Of a stretch of 64,000 nt of DNA, positions 56,453-64,000 are shown piece after piece. The stretch spans positions 1,116,001-1,180,000 of the forward strand of contig NZ_CP038810.1 in assembly GCF_004797125.1 (NCBI RefSeq), in the 5' to 3' direction. The stretch is from Flavobacterium sangjuense (GTDB lineage: Bacteria; Bacteroidota; Bacteroidia; Flavobacteriales; Flavobacteriaceae). How positions within the stretch are numbered: the first letter of the stretch is position 1; each line of letters opens with the position of its first letter. The notes below the pieces were generated by a model. That model ran no database searches and was not told the DNA's origin. It saw only the letters and a program-made list of their open reading frames with translations. Made by a program: the position numbers and the translations under genes.

Positions 56453-59110
56453 ATGTCAGAAACAAAATATTTAAAATTATCAGGTCTTGAACCTTTAATC
56501 GTAACTCCGGAATCTAACTTTATAAACGTCGGCGAACGAACCAATGTAACTGGTTCGCGTAAATTTTTGCGTTTAATCAAAGAAGAGAAATACGAAGAAG
56601 CACTCGATATTGCTCGTAACCAAGTAGAAGGTGGCGCGCAAATCATCGACATTAATATGGATGAAGGAATGTTGGACGGCGTTTATGCGATGACCAAATT
56701 TCTGAACCTAATCGCAGCCGAGCCCGATATTGCAAGAGTTCCGGTTATGGTCGACAGTTCCAAATGGGAAATCATTGAAGCAGGTTTGAAAGTAATCCAA
56801 GGAAAAGGTGTTGTAAATTCTATTTCACTTAAAGAAGGAAAAGAAGCTTTTATTCATCATGCCAAATTGATAAAAAGATACGGAGCAGCGGTTATTGTTA
56901 TGGCTTTCGACGAAGATGGTCAAGCCGATAATTACGAGAGACGTATCGAAATCTGCAAAAGAAGTTATGATATTTTGGTAAATGAAGTCCATTTCCCTGC
57001 TGAAGATATCATTTTCGATCCCAATATTTTCCCGGTTGCAACCGGAATGGAAGAACACAAATTAAACGCCTTGGATTTTTTCAGAGCTACAAAATGGATT
57101 CGCGAAAATCTCCCTTATGCCGGAGTTTCAGGTGGCGTAAGTAACGTTTCGTTTTCGTTCCGTGGAAATGACAAAGTGCGTGAAGCCATGCATTCGGCAT
57201 TCCTATATCACGCTATTAAAAACGGGATGACGATGGGAATCGTAAATCCGGAAATGCTTGAGATTTATGATGAAATCGATCCAATTTTATTGGAACATGT
57301 TGAAGATGTTTTGCTAAACAGAAGAGAAGATGCAACCGAAAGATTACTGGATTTAGCAGAAAGTTTTAAAGGCGATTTTAAAGTAAATGAAAAAGCAATC
57401 CAGGAATGGAGAAACGGTTCAGTTCAGGATAGATTGACACATTCACTCGTGAAAGGAATTGACGAATTTATCGAAATTGATGTAGAAGAAGCAAGACTTT
57501 CAGCCGATAAAGCAATCGAAGTTATCGAAGTCAATTTGATGGCTGGAATGAATGTCGTTGGCGATTTGTTTGGAAGCGGAAAAATGTTCCTGCCACAAGT
57601 AGTAAAATCGGCTCGTGTAATGAAGAAAGCAGTCGCTTATTTATTGCCATTCATCGAAGCACAAAAAGACGGAAAATCATCATCGGCAGGAAAAGTGTTA
57701 ATGGCAACCGTGAAAGGTGACGTACACGATATCGGTAAAAATATTGTAGCCGTAGTTCTCGGTTGCAACAATTTTGAAATTATCGATTTGGGCGTTATGG
57801 TTCCGCCAGAAAAAATTATTCAGGCAGCAGTCGAGCACAACGTAGATATCATTGGATTGAGCGGATTGATTACACCTTCGCTTGACGAAATGGTTTATCT
57901 GGCCAAAGAAATGGATAAACTCAATATCAAAATTCCGATTATGATTGGTGGCGCAACCACTTCGCGTGCGCATACTGCAGTGAAAATTGCACCGGAATAT
58001 AAGGAAACTGTTGTCCATGTAAATGATGCTTCGCGTGCCGTAACTGTGGCGAGTAATCTTTTGCAAACGGAAACTAAAGTCGATTATGCGAAAACCGTTC
58101 GTGCCGAATACGATAAATTACGTGATGGTTATCTGAATAGAAGTCGGGATAAAAATTATTTGTCGATTGAAGATGCCAGAAAGAATAAACTGAAATTAGA
58201 TTGGGATAATTTCCAACCCGTAAAACCAAATTTTATCGGAACAAAAACGGTTGCCGTTGAGCTTTCTGAACTAGTTGATTTCATTGACTGGACACCATTC
58301 TTTAGTTCGTGGGAATTATACGGAAAATATCCAGCGATTTTGACTGATGAGGTTGTTGGTGAGCAAGCCACAGCTTTATTTGCCGATGCTCAAAAAATGC
58401 TAAGCCAAATCGTTTCCGAAAAGTGGTTAACTGCTAAAGGAATTCTTGGAATTTTCCCTGCGAATACGGTCAATGATGACGATATTGAAATTGCAGGAAC
58501 CTTTCATAAATTTTTAACCTTACGTCAGCAATCTCAAAAAACAGCTGGCGCACCAAACATCGCGTTAGCCGATTTTGTAGCTCCAAAAGAAGCCAAGCAG
58601 GATTACATTGGATGCTTTTGTGTTACGACTGGTTTTGGTGTAGATGAAAAAGCAGCCGAATTTGAAAAGCAATTAGACGATTACAACTCGATTTTAGTAA
58701 AAGCCTTAGGCGATAGATTGGCTGAAGCTTTTGCAGAATATTTACATTTAAAAGTCCGTAAAGAAATTTGGGGTTATGCCTCGGATGAGAGTTTGTCGAA
58801 TCAAGATTTGATTGACGAAGAATATAAAGGAATTCGTCCCGCGCCAGGTTATCCAGCCTGTCCTGACCATTTGGAAAAACCAACGATTTGGAAACTTTTA
58901 AATGTAGAACAGAAAATCGGAGTGACACTAACCGAAAGTATGGCAATGTGGCCGGCATCATCAGTATCAGGATATTATTTTGGAAATCCGGAAAGCAAGT
59001 ATTTCGGACTCGGAAAAATAAAAGAAGACCAGGTAATAGATTACGCCAAAAGAAGAGGAATAGCAACAGAAGTAGCCACGAAATGGCTCAACCCAAACAT
59101 AGCAGATTAG
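56453..59110 (+). CDS. metH: Methionine synthase, folate/cobalamin/activation part (split MetH, C-terminal)
   Basis: 885 residues from the ATG at 56453 ([15 protein letters not shown]); a longer frame upstream runs through the repeat and is not used. Pterin-binding barrel (about 15-300) with [16 protein letters not shown] and [10 protein letters not shown], cobalamin-binding cap and Rossmann domains (about 330-560) with GDVHDIGKN (the His that ligates cobalt, about 425), and the SAM-binding reactivation domain (about 575-885) with [12 protein letters not shown] (about 800). Uses methyl-THF from MetF to methylate homocysteine bound to the partner protein. The metF start lies 1 bp after its stop. 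Confidence 0.95.
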   Translation: MSETKYLKLSGLEPLIVTPESNFINVGERTNVTGSRKFLRLIKEEKYEEALDIARNQVEGGAQIIDINMDEGMLDGVYAMTKFLNLIAAEPDIARVPVMVDSSKWEIIEAGLKVIQGKGVVNSISLKEGKEAFIHHAKLIKRYGAAVIVMAFDEDGQADNYERRIEICKRSYDILVNEVHFPAEDIIFDPNIFPVATGMEEHKLNALDFFRATKWIRENLPYAGVSGGVSNVSFSFRGNDKVREAMHSAFLYHAIKNGMTMGIVNPEMLEIYDEIDPILLEHVEDVLLNRREDATERLLDLAESFKGDFKVNEKAIQEWRNGSVQDRLTHSLVKGIDEFIEIDVEEARLSADKAIEVIEVNLMAGMNVVGDLFGSGKMFLPQVVKSARVMKKAVAYLLPFIEAQKDGKSSSAGKVLMATVKGDVHDIGKNIVAVVLGCNNFEIIDLGVMVPPEKIIQAAVEHNVDIIGLSGLITPSLDEMVYLAKEMDKLNIKIPIMIGGATTSRAHTAVKIAPEYKETVVHVNDASRAVTVASNLLQTETKVDYAKTVRAEYDKLRDGYLNRSRDKNYLSIEDARKNKLKLDWDNFQPVKPNFIGTKTVAVELSELVDFIDWTPFFSSWELYGKYPAILTDEVVGEQATALFADAQKMLSQIVSEKWLTAKGILGIFPANTVNDDDIEIAGTFHKFLTLRQQSQKTAGAPNIALADFVAPKEAKQDYIGCFCVTTGFGVDEKAAEFEKQLDDYNSILVKALGDRLAEAFAEYLHLKVRKEIWGYASDESLSNQDLIDEEYKGIRPAPGYPACPDHLEKPTIWKLLNVEQKIGVTLTESMAMWPASSVSGYYFGNPESKYFGLGKIKEDQVIDYAKRRGIATEVATKWLNPNIAD

Positions 59111-59111
59111 T

Positions 59112-60068
59112 ATGAAAGTAACCCAACATATCCAAAACGCCAATGGAAAACCATTGTTTTCGTTTGAAATTTTACCGCCATTAAAAGGACAAAACATCCA
59201 ATCTATTTTTGACAGCATCGATCCGTTAATGGAGTTTAATCCGCCATTTATTGATGTGACGTATCACCGTGAGGAATACGAGTTCAAGGAATTACCTAGC
59301 GGACTTTTGCAAAAGAAGATTGTAAAGAAACGTCCGGGAACGGTTGGTATTTGTGCGGGAGTTCAAAATAAATACAATGTTGATGCGATTCCGCATATTT
59401 TGTGTGGCGGGTTTACAAAGGAAGATACCGAAAACCTGTTGATTGATTTGGATTTCCTTGGCATTGACAATGTGGTGGCACTTCGCGGTGATGCCTTGAA
59501 AACGGAAACCTATTTTCATCCTGAAAAGGAAGGCAATGAATATGCTACCGATTTGGTGTTACAAATCAGCAATTTGAACAACGGAATTTATTTGGATGAG
59601 GATTTGAAGAATTCGGCGCAGACCAATTTTTGTATCGGAGTTGCAGGCTATCCTGAAAAACACATGGAAGCACCAAGTTTGGACAGTGATATTCATTTTT
59701 TAAAGCAAAAGATAAAAAACGGCGCGGAGTATATCATTACGCAAATGTTTTTTGACAATAAAAAATTCTTCGATTTTGTAGATAAATGCAGGGCTTCCGG
59801 AATTACCATTCCGATTATTCCGGGTTTAAAACCTATTGCTACTAAAAAACAATTGAATTTAATTCCACACCGATTTAGTGTTGAAATGCCCGATGATTTG
59901 ATCATGGCCGTAGTAAAAGCTAAAGATAATGACGCCGTAAAACAAATCGGAATCGAATGGTGTACGCAACAAAGTAAAGAATTAGTTGCTGCCGGAATTC
60001 CTGTTTTGCATTATTATTCGATGGGAAGAGCTGAGAATATTAAGGCGATTGCGAAGGAAGTTTTTTAA
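59112..60068 (+). CDS. metF: 5,10-methylenetetrahydrofolate reductase
   Basis: Supplies methyl-THF to MetH. 318 residues, FAD-containing TIM barrel with FSFEILPPLKGQNIQSIF (about 17-34), FIDVTYHREEYEF (about 46), NVVALRGDAL (about 120-129), YIITQMFFDNKKFFDFVDKC (about 206-225) and IPIIPGLKPI. Start lies 1 bp after the metH stop, so metH-metF form one operon under the SAM-I riboswitch. Confidence 0.95.
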   Translation: MKVTQHIQNANGKPLFSFEILPPLKGQNIQSIFDSIDPLMEFNPPFIDVTYHREEYEFKELPSGLLQKKIVKKRPGTVGICAGVQNKYNVDAIPHILCGGFTKEDTENLLIDLDFLGIDNVVALRGDALKTETYFHPEKEGNEYATDLVLQISNLNNGIYLDEDLKNSAQTNFCIGVAGYPEKHMEAPSLDSDIHFLKQKIKNGAEYIITQMFFDNKKFFDFVDKCRASGITIPIIPGLKPIATKKQLNLIPHRFSVEMPDDLIMAVVKAKDNDAVKQIGIEWCTQQSKELVAAGIPVLHYYSMGRAENIKAIAKEVF

Positions 60069-60103
60069 AATCAGTGAAAATTTCGATGCTGAATATAATC
60101 TGT

Positions 60104-60111
60104 TATATTTG
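60104..60111 (+). promoter_or_regulatory. Putative -7 element of the lipid A deacylase gene
   Basis: TATATTTG fits TAnnTTTG exactly, 17 bp before the start codon, separating this gene from the metF transcript. Confidence 0.4.
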
Positions 60112-60128
60112 TGCGAATTAAATTTTAG

Positions 60129-61217
60129 ATGAGGAAAATTTACCTACTGCTTTTACTGTTTCCATTTTCTTTTTTTGCTCAAAAGGCCAGTCCTTTTGTG
60201 ATTGAAGCTTCATTATTAAGAGGCAATGCCTTACCTCATACTGAAGATATGTACCATTTAGTCAATGGACATCCTGAAGGTTTTATGCTGAGTATACTCA
60301 ACAAAACAGATGGTTCTAAAGAGTGGCATCATGCCTATAATTATCCGGATTATGGAGCTTACTTTTTGTATCAGGATTTTAAAAGCCAGCCTTTAGGTCA
60401 AAACTATTCTGTTGGGGCTTTGTATAATTTTTATTTCTGGAAGAGGCATTTACAATTCAAACTCGCGCAGGGAATTGCCTATACAACCAATCCTTATGAC
60501 AAAGTAGATAACAGTAAAAACAAAGCATTTGGAAGTCGCTTAATGGGAAATACCAATATAGGATTGGCTTATGACAATCAGTCCCTTTTTAAAAATATTG
60601 GTTTTCATGCCGGAATTTTATTTACACATTATTCCAATGGAAGAATGAAATCGCCCAATAGCGGTATCAATACGTATCTGTTGAATTTGGGTTTGAATTA
60701 TAATTTGTCTGAAGAATTTAAGCGCCAGCCAGATACTACTTTAGTCAAGAAATCATACAGGGAACCAATTCACTATAACGTTGTTTTACGAACGGGGATT
60801 AATGAAAATCCGATTATTAACAGCGGCCAATATCCTTTTTACCATATTGGTTTTTATGCGGATAAGCGAATCAATAGAAAATCGACATTACAATTGGGAA
60901 CCGAATTGTTTTTGACAAAATCCATTCAGGAATATATTAAATATTACTCGGTTGCCTATCCGGAACAAAATATCAGTCCAAATACTGATTACAAGAGAGT
61001 CGGAATTTTTATTGGACACGAATTAATGATTAATCGTATTTCGCTCGAAACCCAAGTCGGATATTATGCTTATGAGCCTTTTAAAAAGGACATTCCGGTT
61101 TATGACAGAGTCGGAATTAAATACTATTTCACCGATAAGCTTTTTGGTGGATTTACGATAAAAACGCATTTGTTTTTAGCAGAAGCGTTGGAATTTGGAA
61201 TTGGATACAGATTTTAA
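60129..61217 (+). CDS. Acyloxyacyl hydrolase / PagL-like lipid A 3-O-deacylase
   Basis: 362 residues. Signal peptide to about 18 (FFAQ), then a predicted outer-membrane beta-barrel. The PagL catalytic His-Ser pair appears as FTHYSNGRMKSPNSGIN (about 162-178). PagL removes an acyl chain from lipid A. The protein is about twice the size of Pseudomonas PagL, as in other Bacteroidota members, and ends in an aromatic residue (GIGYRF) typical of barrels. The DUF2807 gene follows after 9 bp. Confidence 0.83.
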   Translation: MRKIYLLLLLFPFSFFAQKASPFVIEASLLRGNALPHTEDMYHLVNGHPEGFMLSILNKTDGSKEWHHAYNYPDYGAYFLYQDFKSQPLGQNYSVGALYNFYFWKRHLQFKLAQGIAYTTNPYDKVDNSKNKAFGSRLMGNTNIGLAYDNQSLFKNIGFHAGILFTHYSNGRMKSPNSGINTYLLNLGLNYNLSEEFKRQPDTTLVKKSYREPIHYNVVLRTGINENPIINSGQYPFYHIGFYADKRINRKSTLQLGTELFLTKSIQEYIKYYSVAYPEQNISPNTDYKRVGIFIGHELMINRISLETQVGYYAYEPFKKDIPVYDRVGIKYYFTDKLFGGFTIKTHLFLAEALEFGIGYRF

Positions 61218-61226
61218 AAAACAGCT

Positions 61227-61976
61227 ATGAAGAAATTTTCATTATTGATGGTTTTATTTTTGGTACTCATTGCTTGTGAAAAACCAAGTGATTGTGTCGA
61301 AAGTTCAGGTCCGACAATTACTAAGGAAGTTGTTGTTCAGCCATTCAAAAAAATAAAAGTATATCGCGGTATTGAAGTTGTCATTACTCAGGGAAGCGAA
61401 TACAAAGTCGAGATTGTTGCCGGTTCCAATTTTATTGGTAATGTGGAAGTGACACAAAATGGAGACCAGCTAATATTTAAGGATGACGTAAGCTGTAATT
61501 GGGTTCGTGCTTATGGAAACACAAAGATTTTAGTTACTACACCAACCTTAGAGGAAATCTATTCCAAAACCGACAGGAACATTAGTTCTAACGGTGTATG
61601 GACATTTCCTAACCTGACCATAACCGCTTTTGATAAAGATGCCGATGGTGAAAGTGGTGCAGGAACCGGTGACTTTATTATTAATTTGGATAATGATGCT
61701 TTTACAATCAACAATAATAATGTTTCTAGGTTTTATCTTTCCGGACAAACCAATTCAGCCAATTTTAGTTTCTATTTTGGAGACGGAAGAATAGAGGCTC
61801 AGAATTTAATTGTTCAAAATTTATATGTTTACCATCGTGGTTCGAATGATATTATTGTTAAACCTATTCAAAGTATTACCGGAACCATGAATAGTACGGG
61901 AAATATCATCTTAAAAAATGTGCCGCCAATTGTAGATGTGAATCGGTTATATCAGGGAAGAGTTATTTATCCTTAA
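61227..61976 (+). CDS. DUF2807 (head GIN domain) lipoprotein
   Basis: 249 residues with a lipobox signal (VLIACEKPS, Cys at 17). The mature part is a right-handed beta-helix-like DUF2807 domain: FKKIKVYRGIEVVITQGSEYKVEIVAG (about 40-66, in parts), VEVTQNGDQLIFKDD, ending YQGRVIYP. Bacteroidota carry many paralogues, thought to be envelope-associated adhesin-like proteins; function unknown. 9 bp after the deacylase gene and probably co-transcribed; ends 6 bp from the convergent gldA stop. Confidence 0.87.
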   Translation: MKKFSLLMVLFLVLIACEKPSDCVESSGPTITKEVVVQPFKKIKVYRGIEVVITQGSEYKVEIVAGSNFIGNVEVTQNGDQLIFKDDVSCNWVRAYGNTKILVTTPTLEEIYSKTDRNISSNGVWTFPNLTITAFDKDADGESGAGTGDFIINLDNDAFTINNNNVSRFYLSGQTNSANFSFYFGDGRIEAQNLIVQNLYVYHRGSNDIIVKPIQSITGTMNSTGNIILKNVPPIVDVNRLYQGRVIYP

Positions 61977-61981
61977 ATAAA

Positions 61982-62881
61982 TTATTTCTTTGTTTTCTCC
62001 CTGAAAATTTGCTCCAGGTTTTTGCTTTTCAAACTAAGCTGCAATGTTTTTAGTCCGTTATCGTGAGCAAAATCAAAAACTTTTGGACGCATGTCTTCTT
62101 CGGTGTTGAAAGTTAATGTCCAAAGATTTTCACTAGTATTTTTATAGGATTTTATATTGGGTAAGCTTGCCAGTAATGTTTCTGCTATCGTTTTGTCAAA
62201 TTCAACTTCGATGATTTGTTCTTTTTCATCCGAAACTAATTTGTCCAGTTTTTTATCGGTTACGATTTTTCCGTTGTCAATGATGATTACTCTGTCGCAA
62301 ATCGCTTCTACTTCCTGCATGATATGCGTTGATAGAAAAACAGTTTTGTCTTTCCCAACGTTTTTAATTACGTTTCTGATTTCCACCAATTGATTTGGAT
62401 CCAATCCGGTTGTTGGTTCATCCAAAATCAAGACATCAGGATTATGAAGCAAAGCAGTTGCCAAACCCACACGTTGACGATAGCCTTTCGATAGTTGACT
62501 GATTTTTTTATGGCTTTCAGGCGATAAACCCGTTAGCTCAATGACTTCTTCAATGCGAGATTTCGAAACGTTATATACATCAGCATTGAATGCCAAATAT
62601 TCACGAACATACAAATCCAAATACAACGGATTGTGTTCCGGCAAATAACCAATTGAAAGCTGCACTGCTTTTTGATTTTCGGTTACATCATTTCCGTTAA
62701 CAGTTGCCACGCCTTCATCTGCATTGAGGAATGTGGTCAAAATTTTCATCAAGGTAGATTTTCCGGCACCATTTGGACCAAGGAAACCAACGATTTCTCC
62801 TTTTTTGATGGAGAAAGAAACTCTGTCCAAAGCCTTTTGAGCTCCGTAACTTTTGGAAATATTCTGAACTTCTATTGACAT
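61982..62881 (-). CDS. gldA: Gliding-motility ABC transporter ATPase GldA
   Basis: 299 residues, ABC ATPase with Walker A GPNGAGKST (about 34-42), signature LSKGYRQRVGLA (about 132), Walker B VLILDEPTTGLDP (about 151-163), H-loop LSTHIMQEVE, and a C-terminal domain of about 80 residues. GldA works with the permeases GldF and GldG in gliding of Flavobacterium. As in F. johnsoniae the gene is separate from gldFG. The name rests on overall similarity from the MSIEVQNISKSYGAQKAL start; a related ABC-2 ATPase with another job cannot be fully excluded. Confidence 0.85.
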   Translation of the reverse strand: MSIEVQNISKSYGAQKALDRVSFSIKKGEIVGFLGPNGAGKSTLMKILTTFLNADEGVATVNGNDVTENQKAVQLSIGYLPEHNPLYLDLYVREYLAFNADVYNVSKSRIEEVIELTGLSPESHKKISQLSKGYRQRVGLATALLHNPDVLILDEPTTGLDPNQLVEIRNVIKNVGKDKTVFLSTHIMQEVEAICDRVIIIDNGKIVTDKKLDKLVSDEKEQIIEVEFDKTIAETLLASLPNIKSYKNTSENLWTLTFNTEEDMRPKVFDFAHDNGLKTLQLSLKSKNLEQIFREKTKK

Positions 62882-63000
62882 AACTGAAATATTTACCGCA
62901 AATGTAAACAGAAAAAATCTTGGTTCATTGTTTTTTAGATTTACTGTAACTTTTTTTTAAAATAGAACTCTTACATTTACAATTAATCAAAACGTATACA

Positions 63001-63939
63001 ATGAAAAAAATTGCACTGCTATTCTTATTATCCTGCTTCGCGGTTCAGGCGCAGGTAAAACCAATAATTCAAAAATCAGAAATAGTCCGAATTGAAACAG
63101 AACTGGCTTCCGATAAAATGCAGGGAAGACAGGTTTTCACTCCCGGAATTGATTCCGCTTCCGCTTTTATTGAAAAAGAATTCGCCAAAATCGGGCTGGC
63201 TTATTTTAAGGATTTAAAAAACTACCGACAGGAATTTACCAGAAAAGATAAAAATGCAAACAACGTAATCGGAGTATTACCCGGAAAATCAAAACCAAAT
63301 GAATATGTGATTTTTTCGGCGCATTATGACCATTTAGGAACAGTAAGTGATGGAGAAGACAAGGTGTATAACGGTGCCAATGACGATGCTTCGGGCACAA
63401 CAGCCGTTATCGCTTTGGCAAAATATTTCAAGGAATTAAACAACAATGAACGCACCATTATTTTCGTAGCATTTACAGCTGAAGAAATCGGAATTGTAGG
63501 TTCAAGATATTTCGCGAAAAATATAAATGCGGATGAAGTGGTTGCTATGTTCAATATAGAAATGATTGGCACGGAAAGTAAATGGAATAAAAATTCAGCC
63601 TACATCACAGGTTTTGAAAGATCCGATTTTGGAACCATCCTTCAAAAGAATTTAAAAGGAAGTAACTTCCAATTTTATCCAGATCCTTATACTGAAATGC
63701 AATTATTTTACCGTTCAGACAATGCGACTTTAGCAGCACTTGGTGTTCCGGCGCACACGATTTCAACTTCCAAAATGGATATGGAAGCGAATTACCACCA
63801 ATTAAGTGATGAGGTTTCGACTTTGGATTTAGACAATATGACCGAAATTATCAAAGCGATAGCCATCAGTTCGGAAAGCATCATCAGCGGAAAAGACACG
63901 CCAAGTCGAGTTGAGAAGTTGCAACCAAAAAAATTTTAA
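63001..63939 (+). CDS. Secreted M28-family zinc aminopeptidase
   Basis: 312 residues. Signal peptide to about 18 (FAVQAQ). The metal ligands of M28 appear in order: His in FSAHYDHLG (about 106), bridging Asp in YNGANDDASGTTAV (about 126), the Glu pair in FTAEEIGIVGSRYF (about 160), Glu/Asp in NIEMIG (about 184), and a C-terminal His in EANYHQLSDEV (about 264). Should be a periplasmic or secreted di-zinc exopeptidase. No T9SS tail. Monocistronic; the 61 bp to the window end hold nothing recognised. Confidence 0.9.
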   Translation: MKKIALLFLLSCFAVQAQVKPIIQKSEIVRIETELASDKMQGRQVFTPGIDSASAFIEKEFAKIGLAYFKDLKNYRQEFTRKDKNANNVIGVLPGKSKPNEYVIFSAHYDHLGTVSDGEDKVYNGANDDASGTTAVIALAKYFKELNNNERTIIFVAFTAEEIGIVGSRYFAKNINADEVVAMFNIEMIGTESKWNKNSAYITGFERSDFGTILQKNLKGSNFQFYPDPYTEMQLFYRSDNATLAALGVPAHTISTSKMDMEANYHQLSDEVSTLDLDNMTEIIKAIAISSESIISGKDTPSRVEKLQPKKF

Positions 63940-64000
63940 CGAAAACGTTAGCGTAAATTTTTTTGTCAAGTCTTGTAAAACCTAAACTTTATTTTTTTAC

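Overview
The window is chromosomal DNA from a member of the Bacteroidota, most likely a Flavobacterium or a close relative in Flavobacteriaceae. The evidence is the low GC content, TAnnTTTG-type promoter elements, A-rich start regions without Shine-Dalgarno sequences, type IX secretion genes (a PorT homologue and a secreted protein with a C-terminal sorting domain), the gliding gene gldA, GLPGLI, DUF5686 and TamL-type envelope proteins, and the intergenic repeats typical of this group. I saw no rRNA or tRNA gene, CRISPR array, prophage or transposase. Most of the window is core genome.

Layout. 1-2.6 kb: 3' part of a tail-specific protease and a coiled-coil secreted protein. 2.7-8.3 kb (- strand): the elongasome operon mreB-mreC-mreD-pbp2-rodA, downstream of purH. 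10-18 kb: an FtsX/MacB-type permease, accD with a cysteine-free zinc-ribbon region, fbaA, a TamL-type Omp85 lipoprotein, an rRNA methyltransferase, porT and ubiE/menG. 18-23.2 kb: folA, a 2TM protein, a small CBM48 protein behind a perfect 20-bp palindrome, thyA, a bifunctional nuclease and etfAB. 23.4-31 kb: pdhB, a DUF5686 outer-membrane protein, an AlkA-like glycosylase, a GT2 glycosyltransferase and a K+-dependent-type membrane pyrophosphatase with an unusual Cys-rich tail. 31-32.5 kb: a leucine-rich-repeat protein with a T9SS tail. 32.5-39 kb: a tight operon (GH20 hexosaminidase, glycosylasparaginase, CutC, GH2 beta-mannosidase) that reads as an N-glycan core degradation pathway. 39-46.6 kb: a small lipoprotein, a deoxynucleoside kinase, a GLPGLI protein with an outer-membrane barrel protein, and a DUF4153 membrane protein.

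46.7-60.1 kb is the most interesting part, a methionine/SAM regulon: metK, two cystathionine/homocysteine-forming PLP enzymes, metX, homoserine dehydrogenase, a split metH and metF. These genes appear to be read by several different RNA sensors. A SAM-I riboswitch precedes metH, a SAM-II-like element precedes metK, and three very short methionine-rich leader ORFs are each followed by a terminator whose 5' arm can pair instead with the 3' part of the leader ORF. One leader precedes the PLP enzyme pair; two in tandem precede metX. This looks like ribosome-mediated methionine attenuation and is the main candidate for an undescribed system. The window closes with a PagL-like lipid A deacylase, a DUF2807 lipoprotein, gldA and an M28 peptidase.
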